The notes under the pieces are model-generated. The model was not told the origin of the DNA and searched no databases. It saw only the letters and a list, made by a program, of their open reading frames with translations. 64,000 nucleotides of DNA from contig JAQMRL010000004.1 of the NCBI GenBank assembly GCA_035578175.1, positions 76,237,901 through 76,301,900 of the forward strand, read 5' to 3'. The DNA comes from Catonia carolina. Taxonomy: Eukaryota > Arthropoda > Insecta > Hemiptera > Achilidae. Each line of letters opens with the position of its first letter. Position 1 is the stretch's first letter. A program made the translations under genes and the position numbers. Below, piece after piece: positions 8,986 through 20,612 of this stretch.

Positions 8986-9490
8986 ATTTCCGATGTTACT
9001 TATTTCAAATTATTTCGGGTTTTATCTAATTGAATTTTGTCTTCGCACATTATAATAAGGTGTCTGACGAACTGATTCCGTTCGAGCACTTTGAGGCGTG
9101 CCTCGTCTCCTTCCTCTTGGTTTTCCTCCTAATGGACGACTATCCATTAAAAAAATAAAAAGAGAAGCAGAGTAAAAGAAAAAATAGGAAATTAATTTCC
9201 TGAATGTATTATCGAGAAGAAAATGATATCAGTGTGGTTGCCTGAAGAAAATAGTGTTTTGATGATGTAGTTGCTTCTTACATTGTTACTCTACTTAGTT
9301 CAAGTAATAACTGAAAAACAACTCTGATCAACCACTACTAAACTTGCCCCCTCTCCAAACTGAAATAGCTGTGCGAGATGTGGGAGGGATAGATAGAGAA
9401 AGAGAGAGGCCTATACTTCAGTTCGTTAAACTTGGCCCCTCTCCAATCTATTTTAGACCTCCTATTTTACGGTCATAAATCGAAATATTT

Positions 9491-9613
9491 GATTTTGGAT
9501 AGTTTTCTGCAAATCTACTCGAACAGACGATTCATTAGAGCCCACTGCGGGGAAAATCGGTGAAGGTTCAGGTGGTTAAAATCGTGTTGGGAAAAAGCTG
9601 CTCGCTATTAATA
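9491..9613 (-). repeat. Helitron 5'-end repeat, first copy
   Basis: Partner of 7498-7625; here it forms the 5' end of the Helitron at 7629-9625. Confidence 0.65.
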
Positions 9614-9625
9614 TATAGATATAGA

Positions 9626-10778
9626 TTGCCACGAGCCAGCAGAGAAGCTGTATAAAAAAATCTTAATTTGTAAACGTTTCTTTTTGCAGTAGACTGTACC
9701 ATTTAATTTTGTTACAACTTGGAATAATTTGTAAGCGCATTTCGTTCTTGTATCCATCTGGCTGTGTTGTTTCTCTCAGTTTTACGACAAAAAGCGGCTT
9801 ACCGCGCGAACCTATAAACGGTGTGGTTTAATAGCAATTGAGATTGCTCCGTACTTTTGACGCAACAACGTTACAGAATATGTTTTTGTTCATTGTATTA
9901 ACTTTACCACAAAACTTGTGTAATTTCATTTTCTAAAGAAAAGGTGACAATGATTCTTTTTGTAAAAGGGAAAGGAAAACTTTGTAGTAGCAGCCATTAT
10001 TTTCACAAAAACGAACTCTAGGGAAATCAACCCTGCTGTCTGCTTTATGATTCCGTTTCTAGTTTTCGGGTTTCAAAAGGCAAATGTAAGAATTTTAACA
10101 TAAGTTATACAAGTTAACCGCGTGGCTTATTCTTGTTGGAAAGAGTTTCATAATGTGCAACTTCAAGAGTGAATTTTAAACTGTAAATTGGTCATATATT
10201 ATTTTTTGTAAAAAAGGAAAATAGAGCAATCTACTGTCTTTAAAAAAGAAGTATTTAGAAGTTTCTTTGTTATTTATATTTTTTAAGGTCAGATCAACGT
10301 CTGAGTTGTTGGTGATTACAGAAGAATAAAATTATTTAAAAAAACAGTTTCCTTTGAAAAACTAACATCAAAGCAACCCACCTCGCACACTACATCTAAA
10401 ATAAAAATTTCAATGTTAGTGACTTTCTACATCCACGAAAATATACTATCCGTTAGGTTATTTATTAATCATATCAATGAGTGATTTTTGGTTTTATGGA
10501 TTGTTAAGCTATGGGTTTTAGATTTTTAATTTCCTGTGATGATTTGGAAATTTTAGAGAATATTATATTGTCCCATACCAAGTTAGGATATTCTCTTGGA
10601 TATTACAATAATTTTAATAAAATAGCGAAAGAAAAAACATGTAATTTATTAATATATTTGTTTAATTTTTGTTCCAGGTGAGATGATTATTCTGAAATCT
10701 AGATGAGTAAGTAATTAAGATTAAACTTCCCTTGTTAATTACACTTTTGGGTAAATTTACAAGAAAATTTTCTTCTTT
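9626..10778. other. AT-rich spacer, no gene
   Basis: No open frame of note and no repeat shared with the rest of the window. Confidence 0.5.
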
Positions 10779-11165
10779 GGAAGGAAAAAGTATTGTTTTT
10801 ATGTCGTTATTTTTAAATATGAGTTTTCACCGGTCATACAAGTTTTCAGGCACCCTGAACCAACAAAAGTGTTTTTAGCGTAGGCTATGGTTTGTGTGTG
10901 AATAAAATATCTCAAGTGCGGAATATACGAAACTGAAACTACAAAGCTACGAAGCTGAACTTAAGAAGCTTTGAACTTAAGTCGGGAAGCTACGAAGCTG
11001 AAACTTTGAACTTAAGTCGGGTACCACTACGGGTCCGATACGAACATTTTAATTAAAATCGGTCATATGGAAGTAGTAGTTCATTCGTGCGATTTTTCAC
11101 TTTCTTGCAATTTTCTCAAAAACGGCTACTAAAATATTTTTTTTTAAATCGCCTCATTTACAGCC
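10779..11165 (+). mobile_element. HLR copy 3, diverged left half
   Basis: Recognisable from GGAAGGAAAAAGTATTG through TTTTCACCGG, GTTTTTAGCG and TATCTCAAG to AAATCGCCTCATTTAC. The first 20 bp and the right half are lost. The segment that normally reads GAACTTGAAACTTAAGT is locally multiplied (about 10930-11025). Confidence 0.7.
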
Positions 11166-11343
11166 TATCTAATGTAAGCTGGCGCTTGCCTGCCAGATAG
11201 AAAAATTGTATTCGTCGTCCTGAAAATATAAACGACTGTCAACAACCATTTCCAACTGCGCGAACTACAATACTAAATTAAATAAACCCGGTGAGTAATC
11301 CGGACGTGCTGTAGCCAATGTATTTCGAAAGCCATTACGAGCA

Positions 11344-11618
11344 CAGTATTCAGATGAACTAATGTCCCCTAGCGGTGGGAGTGAGAGAATGCATAACGCT
11401 CTCACTCACACAAGCCATACGCGCCGTTCCAATAACATTGTCTTTAATTTTACTCATTGTTGTGAGCAAACGTTTATGCGTGCAGTAAACTAACAAGCAA
11501 GATAACGACTGTAGTATGTTTTCAGATTTGGGTTATAACGGTAAAGACCTTTGAGCGCATGCGCAGTTATGCCACATATCACCCGCTCGGCTATGGGACA
11601 TTAGTTCGTCTCATACCT
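11344..11618. mobile_element. MITE-B copy 1
   Basis: About 275 bp with imperfect inverted ends: GATGAACTAATGTCCC on the left and GGGACATTAGTTCGTC on the right. No coding capacity. A near-full copy lies at 60446-60727 and a left-end fragment at 37327-37398. The core includes GCATAACGCTCTCACT and a GCGCATGCGCA palindrome near 11555. Superfamily unknown. Confidence 0.7.
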
Positions 11619-11734
11619 ATATCTCCACCCGTCCCTCGTTATATGATGGTCGCCTATTCTCTCCAAACCCAAGTGCCAACTTACGTTAGAAACCCTGTAC
11701 TTCATTTTTTATTCTGAACAAGATAGCACCATGT

Positions 11735-12175
11735 CTGCTTACCCTGTCTTGTAGAGCATAAAAATTGTAGTAAATGAGGCAATTTTAAAAAAGCTCGTAG
11801 GGGACGTTTTTGAGAAAATTGGAAATTGGACCGATTTCGATAAAAATGTTCGTGTCGGATGGTGGTACCTAACTTAACTTTGTAAGTACCTAACTTAACT
11901 AAGTTAAGTACTAGTACTTAACTTAGCTAACTAGTACTTGTAAGTACTAACTTAACTATTTGTAGGTACCTAACTTAACTTTGATGGTTCCATGTTTCAA
12001 CTTTGTACGATAATCCATTCTGGAGATATTTTGTTTACACACTCGCGCGCGCGCACGCACACACACCAATCGCAAAAACATTTTTTTCGGTTCATGGGAA
12101 AGCTTGATTCGAAAATCGACATGAATAACAATATTTTTCTTTTCCTTTATATTCATGTTGGACGAGAAAGTAAAA
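11735..12175 (-). mobile_element. HLR copy 4, left half
   Basis: Minus-strand copy reading AGAGCATAAAA, CGTTTTTGAGAAAATTGG, GTTCGTGTCGG, then an expanded block, an (AC)n-(GC)n tract at 12039-12065 and the left end GGACGAGAAAGT near 12175. The right half is absent. Confidence 0.7.
11867..11985. repeat. local expansion of TACCTAACTTAACT in HLR copy 4
   Basis: TACCTAACTTAACT and derivatives (AAGTACTAACTTAACT, AGTTAAGTACTAGTACTTAAC) recur about five to six times, in both orientations, where normal copies have one GAACTTGAAACTTAAGTTA unit. Confidence 0.7.
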
Positions 12176-12599
12176 AGTTAATATAAGTAAATTTAAATTA
12201 AGTTGTAAATTTTAAGGAAAATAAATTAAGTATGTACTGTAATGATTTTTGTAAAGAAATGAGTAAATAATTAAATAAACAATAACCCTTAAAAGTTATT
12301 TAATTTTAAAATCACGGGAAAATTGTGCGAAGTTGCCATTCCACAGAAATCACTTAACGTAATTAAGTAATTAAAAAACGGTTTAATAAAATTTTTAATT
12401 GATCGTTAAACAACACCCGCTCTCAATTTAACTTGTCTCCTTTAACTACAGCCATAGTTAATACTTTTAAAAATACAATAACAATAAAAAAAAACATGAC
12501 AATAGACATTTTACTTTAATTCGGCGAGGCGCGGCGCCCTTAAAATCCCAATTCTTGTTTTCGCTTTTCTCCCATCTTGTCCAGTGTTTCTCATTTATT
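12176..12599. other. AT-rich spacer
   Basis: No coding or repeat signal beyond simple AT-rich sequence. Confidence 0.45.
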
Positions 12600-12800
12600 T
12601 CCCAGAATCGTTCTTTCTCTGTCTATCTCTCTCGCTCCCTCTCCTTTGTTTCTCTCTCTTTTTCTAGTCTGTATTCCTATTCACTTTGCTACGAATATGT
12701 TTGTGTGTGTGTGTGTGTGTGTGTGCGTGCGCGTGCGTGTGTGTGTGTGTGTGCGCGCGCGTGTGCGTGTGTGTGTGTGTTTGTGTGTGTGTGTAAAGTC
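12600..12800. repeat. (TC)n and (GT)n microsatellites
   Basis: A TCTCTC-rich stretch (12610-12665) precedes a (GT)n/(GC) tract at about 12700-12794. It is not embedded in a recognisable HLR copy. A short (AC)n follows at 12934-12947. Confidence 0.85.
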
Positions 12801-13386
12801 TCTCGCATTGCTTTGGGCGACCACCATTATCCCTAATAGCTCTCGGTAGGTTCAACCCCAGCCTTCTGAATCACGAAATAATTCTGGCCCAACTCTTTAC
12901 CACTACATTAACACTAATACACTTTTATACAATAACACACACACACACATACACAAAATAAGCATGTATTACGAACTTATCCTATTGTTGTATTTTGTTT
13001 TAGAGAGACTATCAAAATAATGGTCTGTACATTTTTAATTCAATTAAACAATCATTCTGCAGTTCAATTAAATTAAAATATCTGTTATTTAATTGGTAGT
13101 CTATTTTACTAATCTAGTATTTTTATAGTCAATTAAATCTATTGTTTTTAGTTTCTGGCAATCCCTTACTTTAATTCTTCTTCTTCTTCTTTAAATTTTA
13201 CATTATTTTATTTATGTTGTAACATTGTACAGAGATATTCTAGAAATGTTTTTAGTTTAGCATTTTCATTGTTATCGCCTAATTACTTAGTCACAACTCC
13301 TACAACTAATTCAATGTTGTTTATTACTTTAATAATTAATTCTTGTACTTTCACAAGAAGATTTATATATATATATATATATATTA
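12801..13386. other. AT-rich spacer
   Basis: No gene. Contains a (TTC)n run near 13177-13190 and (TA)n at 13364-13386. Confidence 0.5.
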
Positions 13387-14005
13387 CTAGCGGACCCGAC
13401 AGACGTTGTCCTGTGGAAATATAACTCCAAAAGTCATAAATTTTTTTAATCAATCATAAATGTTTTGGGATGTTTTTATTAATATATTTCTATGATACCA
13501 GACACCACTACGCGTACAGTTATCACAACTTGACTTAAAAATTGGGTGTTGTGTGAGAGGAATCGTATACTATAAACTAACTTGTGTTGGATGAAAACTT
13601 TAAACTAACTCAAATAGTACCAAGAAAAAAAACTTTTAATTATTTTTATAACCGGTATATTTTTTAAGCTAATAAACTAACTTATGTTGGATAAAAACTT
13701 TAAACTAACTCAAATAGTACCAAAAAAAAACTTTTAATTATTTTTATAACCGGTTTATATTTTAAGCTAACCAAAACACGATCGAAACGCCACCTACAGG
13801 ATACAATGTGAACTTTAAGCTAACCTAAAATCAACTAAAATTTATGAATTAGTTAATTTATTTAAAAAAACCTATTCTGTCGGGTTGAATTGTGAATCTA
13901 TAGCATTCTCGAATCAACTTAATCTCACAAAAATTTCATAAGAATCGGTCCAGGCGTTTAGGAGGAGTTCAATGATTAACAAACGGACAGAAGAAATATA
14001 TATAA
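13387..14005. repeat. unclassified dispersed-type repeat with internal duplication
   Basis: Begins ACTAGCGGACCCGACAGACG after a (TA)n run and ends AATCGGTCCAGGCGTTTAGG shortly before ATATATATAATAGAT. Such borders are typical of short non-autonomous insect repeats, but I cannot name the family. About 103 bp (13572-13674) is duplicated in tandem at 13675-13775, with differences mainly in the length of an A-run. Confidence 0.45.
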
Positions 14006-14778
14006 TAGATAATAACTGCAAAAAGTAGTAAAAAATAACATTTGACTGTACTATCAAAAACATTTTATAACATTTTCATTATTTTTTTTTAAATACTCAG
14101 TTTATCTTAAATTAACTTTAAATACATCCATACTCAGTTGAGATACTTAGTTGAAAAATATTACAAAATTTTGCTTTACATGTTTTTTACATTATTTGAT
14201 AAACGTTTTTGTTACCTTTTGTAACAACAACAACAACAACAAAAAATAAGAAAACTGGAAAAACTGTTTGATTACGCCAACTTTTTTTATTATTAAAACT
14301 CCAAATATAATTAACCTCAGATAAGAACATATTTTTCTTCTTCTTATTTTATATATTTAATTTTTATATAGTATATATAAAATTATAGTAATAACTTGTG
14401 AGAAAGTACAAGGAGCTCTTCTAAGTTTGTCATTATAATATCTAGGTTAATAGATATGTTCTAGGTACTTAAATACAAGAGAGTGAAGATGATTTTATCT
14501 TGGAAATTTTCTTTCTCTCTCACTCTTTCTCTCTCCCTTTTACTTTCTTCTCCCTCTGGCAGATTGCCTTCATAAAGTAATGCGTTTTCTTTGAAATGAA
14601 ATGCTCCTCCAGTACCTTCTCTTAACGTTACAGGTTAATAATTTGTGAGCTGTAAAAATGAAGAAAAATATAACGTGTATTTTCATATCAAAAATAATTT
14701 TGAGCTGGTCTGTGGATATATTTAATTTCTCTAATGATATTACTATTATATCTATAAATAGCAAAATTATTTATTACT
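14006..14778. other. AT-rich spacer
   Basis: No gene. Contains (AAC)n at about 14224-14241 and a TC-rich patch at 14511-14560. Confidence 0.5.
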
Positions 14779-15790
14779 TTCTCTTGCCTATGAATATAGA
14801 AAGGAAAGTATTGTTTTCATGTCGATTTTTCAAAATCGAGTTTTCACCGGATCTACAAATTATCAGACCACCTGAACCCAAAAAAACATGTTTTTAGAGA
14901 TTGGTCTGTGTAGGTGCGTTGGTGTGTTAACAAAATATCTTAAGGGGTAGTCAACCCAGAAAATGAAAATCAAAACTTCTGGCTATAATTTATCATTATT
15001 TATTTTAAATGAAAGAGTAATTTACTAGTAATGATCTACCATTTAAACCAAGCCAAAAAATTAATTACAGCCCCTAATATAAGGGTGAGGTTGGAAAAGC
15101 GGGCTTTTACTGGGAATCAAATATCTCAGGAACCAAGAAAGATAACAACATGATTCTTATGCTACAAAATACAGAAAATTGCTGTCTGTTATCTGTTGTA
15201 TGCGCTTTTATGTATTATTTCTTACAAGAAATATATTGAAGAAAAACCATATTTTCAAAAACATGTATTTTATGTATTCACAAATTATTTCTTAACTAAA
15301 TCCCTATTAAGGTTTTTGTAATAATCATTCCACAGATAATAGAGCAAGAAATTATGAACATTTGAAAAAAAACATTATCCAAAACAAACCAAAATATTTA
15401 ATTACCAAGAATGTGCAATCATGCTTAAACCATATTTCCGGAAAACTTGAAGTTGACGAAATAATATCACTCGCCTAGCTAGTGAGCTTTATTTTAAACA
15501 GATGTTTTTATAACTTTTTGTTAACGTACAAACAAAGTAAACAAATGTTGTGATTCAGAAAATATTAAACTTCAAATAAAAGCAAAAAAAATAGTCGAAA
15601 TTAAAAAAATCATCTTCTTGATTTGACTACCCCTTAAGAACGGAACATCGTACGACGTTGAAACTTGAAACTTAAGTCAGGTACTACTACAGCACCCGAC
15701 ACGAACATTTTCATTAAAATCGGTCAACCGAAAGTAGTAGTTTATTCGTGTAATTTTTTACTTTTTTGAGATTTTCTCAAAAAACTTGAA
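14779..15790 (+). mobile_element. HLR copy 5, left half split by TTAA-M1
   Basis: Runs from the ACTTTCTCTTGCC end to ATTTTCTCAAAAA; the right half is missing. TTAA-M1 is inserted in the AATATCTCAAGAACGG segment, here reading ATCTTAAGAACGG. Confidence 0.75.
14944..15633 (+). mobile_element. TTAA-M1 copy 1 (non-autonomous, TTAA duplication)
   Basis: 690 bp flanked by TTAA at 14940-14943 and 15634-15637. Inverted ends are GGGGTAGTCAA and TTGACTACCCC. Removing the element and one TTAA restores the HLR sequence, so the boundaries are certain. No ORF. A TTAA target is the hallmark of piggyBac-type enzymes; the assignment is inferred from the target only. Confidence 0.8.
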
Positions 15791-16202
15791 TCAGGTGGTT
15801 ACCAATTATCGATAACAAAAAAGAAACAGTGTAAAATAAGGAAGCATTCATTATATCTTTAGGTTTTATCATAAGATAAATATTAAAAGGTTTAATAGAT
15901 CTGTAACTTCCATTTTGGGCCGACTTAATTTGAATGATAAAATGATATAGTGTTGGAAACTAAGCTTTCCCTAATTTACCCCTTGGGGATTACCATCGCA
16001 AATATTTCCCAACAGAGCCATTGGGTAACATAATGGAAATTCCAGTTTCTAACTGAGATTCAGGTTGTCTATTCTAACTCAACCTACGTATCCCATTTCA
16101 TGCCATTTGTATTATTCTTTTTAAATTAATTTAATTTTTATTTAAATTCCTTGTCTTGCCTCAGTGTCTGATTTTTCTCTTACGCTATTTGAATTATAAA
16201 GA
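15791..16202. other. AT-rich spacer
   Basis: No gene or shared repeat recognised. Confidence 0.5.
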
Positions 16203-17123
16203 AAAAATCTGGCGTGAAACACTCACATAACTTTCTCTTGCCAGTGCAAATAATTAACAATATAACCTAACATTAGTAATAAAACATTAGAAATAAACAA
16301 AAAACTAACGTCAATAACATAATTTAATTTTAATCATGAGTGAAAGACGCAAAATGAAAATCAACCTTATAATAGCACGGAAAATCATTCTTCGACGCTA
16401 AAGTAGGCTCTGTAGAGAAAAATGCATAAAAAAAGCTGTAGATCTTTTAATTTTTCATAAATTTGATTATAAATATACTTTTGTCGTAAAATGCATACTA
16501 AGTCCGTATTCCTAAAAAATCCAAATTTTTACAGATTTTCATGAAAAAAAACCAGAAAATCTCATACCGCTAAACTAAGCGTTATACAAAAACAGTTGGA
16601 AATAAAAATTGCAGGTTTTTAAATTTTCTAGAACTTTTATTATAAATACATTTTTGCGATAAAATGGATACTTAGTCGTAATCTTAAAATTACAATTTTT
16701 TTTACAAAAAAAAGCTTTCGAAGAATTTCAGAAGACATGGCGCCTACCCTATCTTGTAGAGCATAGAAAATGTAGTAAATGAGGCGATTTAAAAAAAAAT
16801 CGTAGGAACCGTTTTTGAGAAAATCGCAAAAACGTAAAAAATTATACGAATAAACTACTACTTACGGTAAACCAATTTTGATGAAAATTTTCGTGTCGGG
16901 TCCTCTAGTGGTATCTAACTTAAGTTTCAAGTTTTAAGTTCGTACGATGTTCCTTTTTTGAGATATTTTGTTCACACACACAAACACAGACCAATCGCTA
17001 AAAACATGTTTTTTTGGATTCAGGGCATCTGAAAACGTCTAGATCCGGTAAAATCTCGATTTTAAAAAATCGATTTGATAACAATACTTTCCTTCATATA
17101 TTTTCATATAGGCAAGAGAAAGT
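16203..17123 (-). mobile_element. HLR copy 6, full length
   Basis: Reads AAATCTGGCGTGAAACACTC at the left and ends GGCAAGAGAAAGT at 17123. Its dinucleotide tract is short (16973-16988), unlike most copies. Confidence 0.85.
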
Positions 17124-17483
17124 AATTTTAGTCAAGTCGGTTAATAAAAATGATAGTGAACTAATAAGTAACACTGATTTCAGCTCAATTAGATTGGTAG
17201 TTTTTAATTTAGGATGAATAGAAGATAGGCACAGAAAAGATAATCCATCAAGAAACCTCAATTTGACTTTTAGGACCACAAAATTTAAGATAACCTAAAA
17301 TTGTGTGAATACATATAATGATATTGACTAATTAATTGAAATGACAATGGCAATCAAAAACACAATTGAAAAGAATTTTAATATAATGATATTAAATGAT
17401 AATATTAGAAGTGGATATTTACCGAATTTAAATTAGAAGTATTAAATCTATTAAAAACACAATTTATGATCAAAAATTTATGA
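17124..17483. other. AT-rich spacer
   Basis: Nothing recognised. Confidence 0.45.
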
Positions 17484-17601
17484 TCCGAGTTTTCACCGGA
17501 TCTATACGTTTTCGGACCCCCTGAACCCAAAAAACATGTTTTTAGCGATTGGTCTGTGTGTGTGTGTTTGTCTTCTTCTTCTTTCTCTCTCCCCATGTGC
17601 C

Positions 17602-19086
17602 TTACAGCGTCGGGGTAGTCTCGGACAACTTCCTCCATTGTACTCTATCCGCCGCCAATCGTCTCATTTGCCCTAGGGCCATGCCTCTTTCCTCTCCCAA
17701 TCTTCGTATGTGCTCATCATATGAGTATCGTGGACGTCCTCTTTTCCTACTCCCGCCAACGATTACGTTTGCATACTGCTTGGCTTTCCTTTCGTCATCC
17801 ATTCTTTGTATGTGACCCCACCATCCCAATTGTTTTCTATCTATTACTTCCTTCACATCCTTCATTCCTATTTCCTCCCTGATTCTTTCACTTCTTACTC
17901 TATCTCTCAATGTCTTCCCAGCTGTCCTTCTATGGCACTTCATTGCAACTGCCCTGATTCTGCTCATTTGTTGTTGCTTCAAGGGCCAGCTTTCTGCACC
18001 ATACAGGACTATTGGTTCAATAATACTTTTATAGACCCTGTTTTTTACTGTGGCACCCACTTCTTTTTTTCCAAAAATACAATTTCTGGTTGCATAGAAG
18101 GCCCGACTAGCTTTAGAGATTCTATTTCTTAGTTCATCATCTATTTTCCCATCGTCACTTACTACTGTACCCAGATACTCATATGACCTCACCTGTTCCA
18201 TTACCTGTCCTTCCACATCTATCCTAATTCTTTCACCTTCCAAACCATCAACCACCATCACTTTACTCTTATTGATATTCAGTGTCATGCCTTTCCTTTT
18301 AATCTCTTCATTCCATTCAATTACTGCAGTTTGAAGCTTTCTTTCAGAGTCAGCAATAAGAACTATGTCATCTGCAAATAACAAAGCCTGAGCAAATATG
18401 GGCCTCAAGTTCCAACGTCCCACCATCATTCTGTCAGTTCTTCTTTTGCAGATTTTATTAATTTCGTCCATTATCATCACAAAAAGTAGTGGACTCAAAC
18501 TGTCTCCCTGCTTAATTCCTTTTTCCATTTGTAGCGGTCTTGAAATCCTTCCACACGTTCTGATCACTGCAGTCACATTATTAAAAACACTTTTTATTGC
18601 TCGCTGTAATTTTGGTGATACGTTTTTGGCAACCAGCGTCTCCCATACAACACATTTTGGGACCGTATCGAAAGCTGCTTTGAGGCCCAAGAATGCCAGA
18701 TAAACCCGTTTTCCCTTTTCTATAGACTTCGAACAGATTGATCTCAGCGAGAAAATATGGTCTTGAGTTTGTCTGCCTGGTCTGAAGGCACATTGTTCCT
18801 CCTCAAACTGGTCCTCCACCACAGCACGAAGTCTTTTCTCTAGAATTCGGGTATAAATTTTCAGTACAACCGATGACAAACACACTGCGCGATAGTTTTC
18901 ACAATCAGTTGAATTACCTTTTTTATACAGTGGAATAATGATATTCCGTTCCCATTCTTCTGGAATCTTTTCCTGTTTCCAGACTTCCTGCAATAATTTT
19001 GTTAGGCTATTCACTATGCATTCACCTCCTTTCTTCAGGTATTCAGCATGTATTTCATCTATTCCTGCCGCTTTCCCTACCTTCAT
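17602..19086 (-). pseudogene. RTE protein, reverse transcriptase part
   Basis: 494 open codons on the minus strand. The RT domain shows GKAAGIDEIHAEYLKKGG, NYRAVCLSS, LKAAFDTVP (motif A), GIKQGDSLSPLLF and FADDIVL (the catalytic aspartates). After the RT comes YEYLGTVV and the C-terminal region with LYGAESWPLK, WWGHIQRM and RKRGRPRYSYDEHIRR. The residue before LKAAFD is G (AFLG) where many relatives have D; the catalytic D of AFD is present. It begins with ATG in an ATGA overlap with the upstream frame. The expected continuous FEKMKVGKAAG indicates that the two frames were one and that a base was lost from an A-run. Confidence 0.85.
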
Positions 19087-20612
19087 TTTTCGAATGCATC
19101 CCTAACCTCCTCCTTTGTTATATCAGAATTCATTTGATAGTCCACATTTGCATCATTGACCACATCTACAGTGATAGCTTCCGCAAACCTATCCTCTTTG
19201 AACTTATCTTCGAAAAACTTTTTCCAGGTTTCAAGTACATCTTGAGTAGCCGTCATCAGTTTCCCTTCTTTATTCTTTATTGAGTTCACTTGTTTTCCAA
19301 ACTTTCCACGTATACTTTTGCAAATTGTCCAGAACTTTTTTACATTATTTTTGAAATTTCTGTCGATTTTATTTCCAAATTCCTCCCAAGCCTTCACCTT
19401 CGACTCTTTCACTATTTTTTTTGCTTGGTTTCTGCACTCAATATATTTCCGCCAATCTTCATTTCTTCCCGATCTAATGTATCTTCTATATGCATTCTTT
19501 TTGTCTTTGACTTTCTGTTTCACTTCTTCTGTCCACCATTTTGTTCTCCTCTTGAATTGACCCACTTTTCTTTTCCCACATACCTTATTTGCTGCTTTTA
19601 ATAAGGTTTCCTTTATGTTTTTCCACTGAACCTCAATATTTGTGGACAGAGCTTCATCTGTCATTTGAGCTTCAGCTAGAGTCAATTCTCTCTCCACTTC
19701 AGCCTGAAATGCATTCTGTTTATCAATATTTTCCAATTCCTCTACTTTAATCCTTTGATAGACTTTCTGCTTCATTGTGGTTTTTCTGTGAAAACTGGTG
19801 TCTGCAACAAGAAGTTTGTGATCTGTATCGATCTCTGCACCTCTTATAACCTTCACATCCTTTACTGCATACCTCATAGTAGATGGGTACAGAAAGTAGT
19901 CAATAATACTTTGAGTATCTCTGCCTTCAGCCACGAAAGTGACTTTGTGTATGGTTTTATGGATGAACCACGTATTTCCAATCAGCAGCCGGTGACCAAT
20001 ACAGAACTCCAACAGACGTGTTCCATTATCATTCCGCACTGACTCCCCGGCATGTTTTCCCATACAACCATGCCATCTTGTTTCATCATTTCCTATTCTT
20101 CCATTAAAATCACCCATTATAAATGCTTTTCGACCTGTCTCTACCTCTGCCATTGTTCTACATAGATCTTCCCAAAAACAATCTTTTTCTCTAATATCTG
20201 CATCATCAGTTGGGCCATAGACCTGAATAATGGAAATATTTTCTGACAGTTCTAGATCAATTCTTATAATCCTGGGACTCCTGGCTTCCCATCCACTTAC
20301 CAATTTATTAGTGTTCTCGTCCAGTATGACACCAACTCCTCCTTTTAACCGTCCTGCATCAGTCGTTCCTGAATATCTGAGCACATATCCATCATCCAAT
20401 TGTCTCTCTCCACATCCTCTTTTCCGAATCTCACTAACTCCTAGAACACTCATTTTATACCTTTTCATCTCCTCTACTATTTCCCTTTCCTTTCCAGTCA
20501 AAGTGCGTACATTCCAATTTCCAAATCGTAAATTAGGTTTGTCCAGTCTTTTATTCCGAAAATTCCTGTCCTGTCCGAGGCTATTTATGTGACTTTGAAT
20601 CCGCTTTCTCAA
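19083..20612 (-). pseudogene. RTE protein, apurinic-type endonuclease part
   Basis: About 509 codons on the minus strand, often annotated in insects as craniofacial development protein 2-like. APE-type endonuclease motifs in order: NVRTLTG, VSEIRKRG, QVYGPTDD, MGDFNGRIGN, GNTWF, IDYF and the DTDHKLL block. This nicks target DNA for target-primed reverse transcription. The frame is open upstream of 20612 to about 20722, but no ATG precedes the endonuclease motifs, so the true start is unresolved. It ends VRDAFEK-stop at 19083 because of the one-base deletion; otherwise the protein would be about 1000 residues or more. Confidence 0.85.

Larger units (their letters stand above)
7629..9625 (-). 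mobile_element. Helitron remnant with helicase C-terminus
   Basis: On the minus strand the 3' end reads a GC-rich hairpin (7658-7641), then CACCTAG with CTAG at 7632-7629 and T next, the canonical CTRR|T Helitron terminus. The 5' end is probably the TC at 9625-9624 or 9619-9618, just before TATTAATAGCGAGCAG. Without the inserted HLR copy 2 it is about 1.0 kb, so most of Rep-helicase is deleted. The 9030-9130 stretch could encode a fragment of the N-terminal protein (RLKVLERNQFVRHLI), which is uncertain. Confidence 0.7.

Noticed and set aside
12555..12855. Overlapping 60-90 codon frames rich in V, C, T and H on both strands
   Set aside because: They are translations of (GT)n/(AC)n and (TC)n simple repeats. 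The same applies to the frames at 22651-23225, 38125-38352, 39508-39916, 43003-43194, 50979-51234, 51755-52060, 59223-59417 and 63110-63444.
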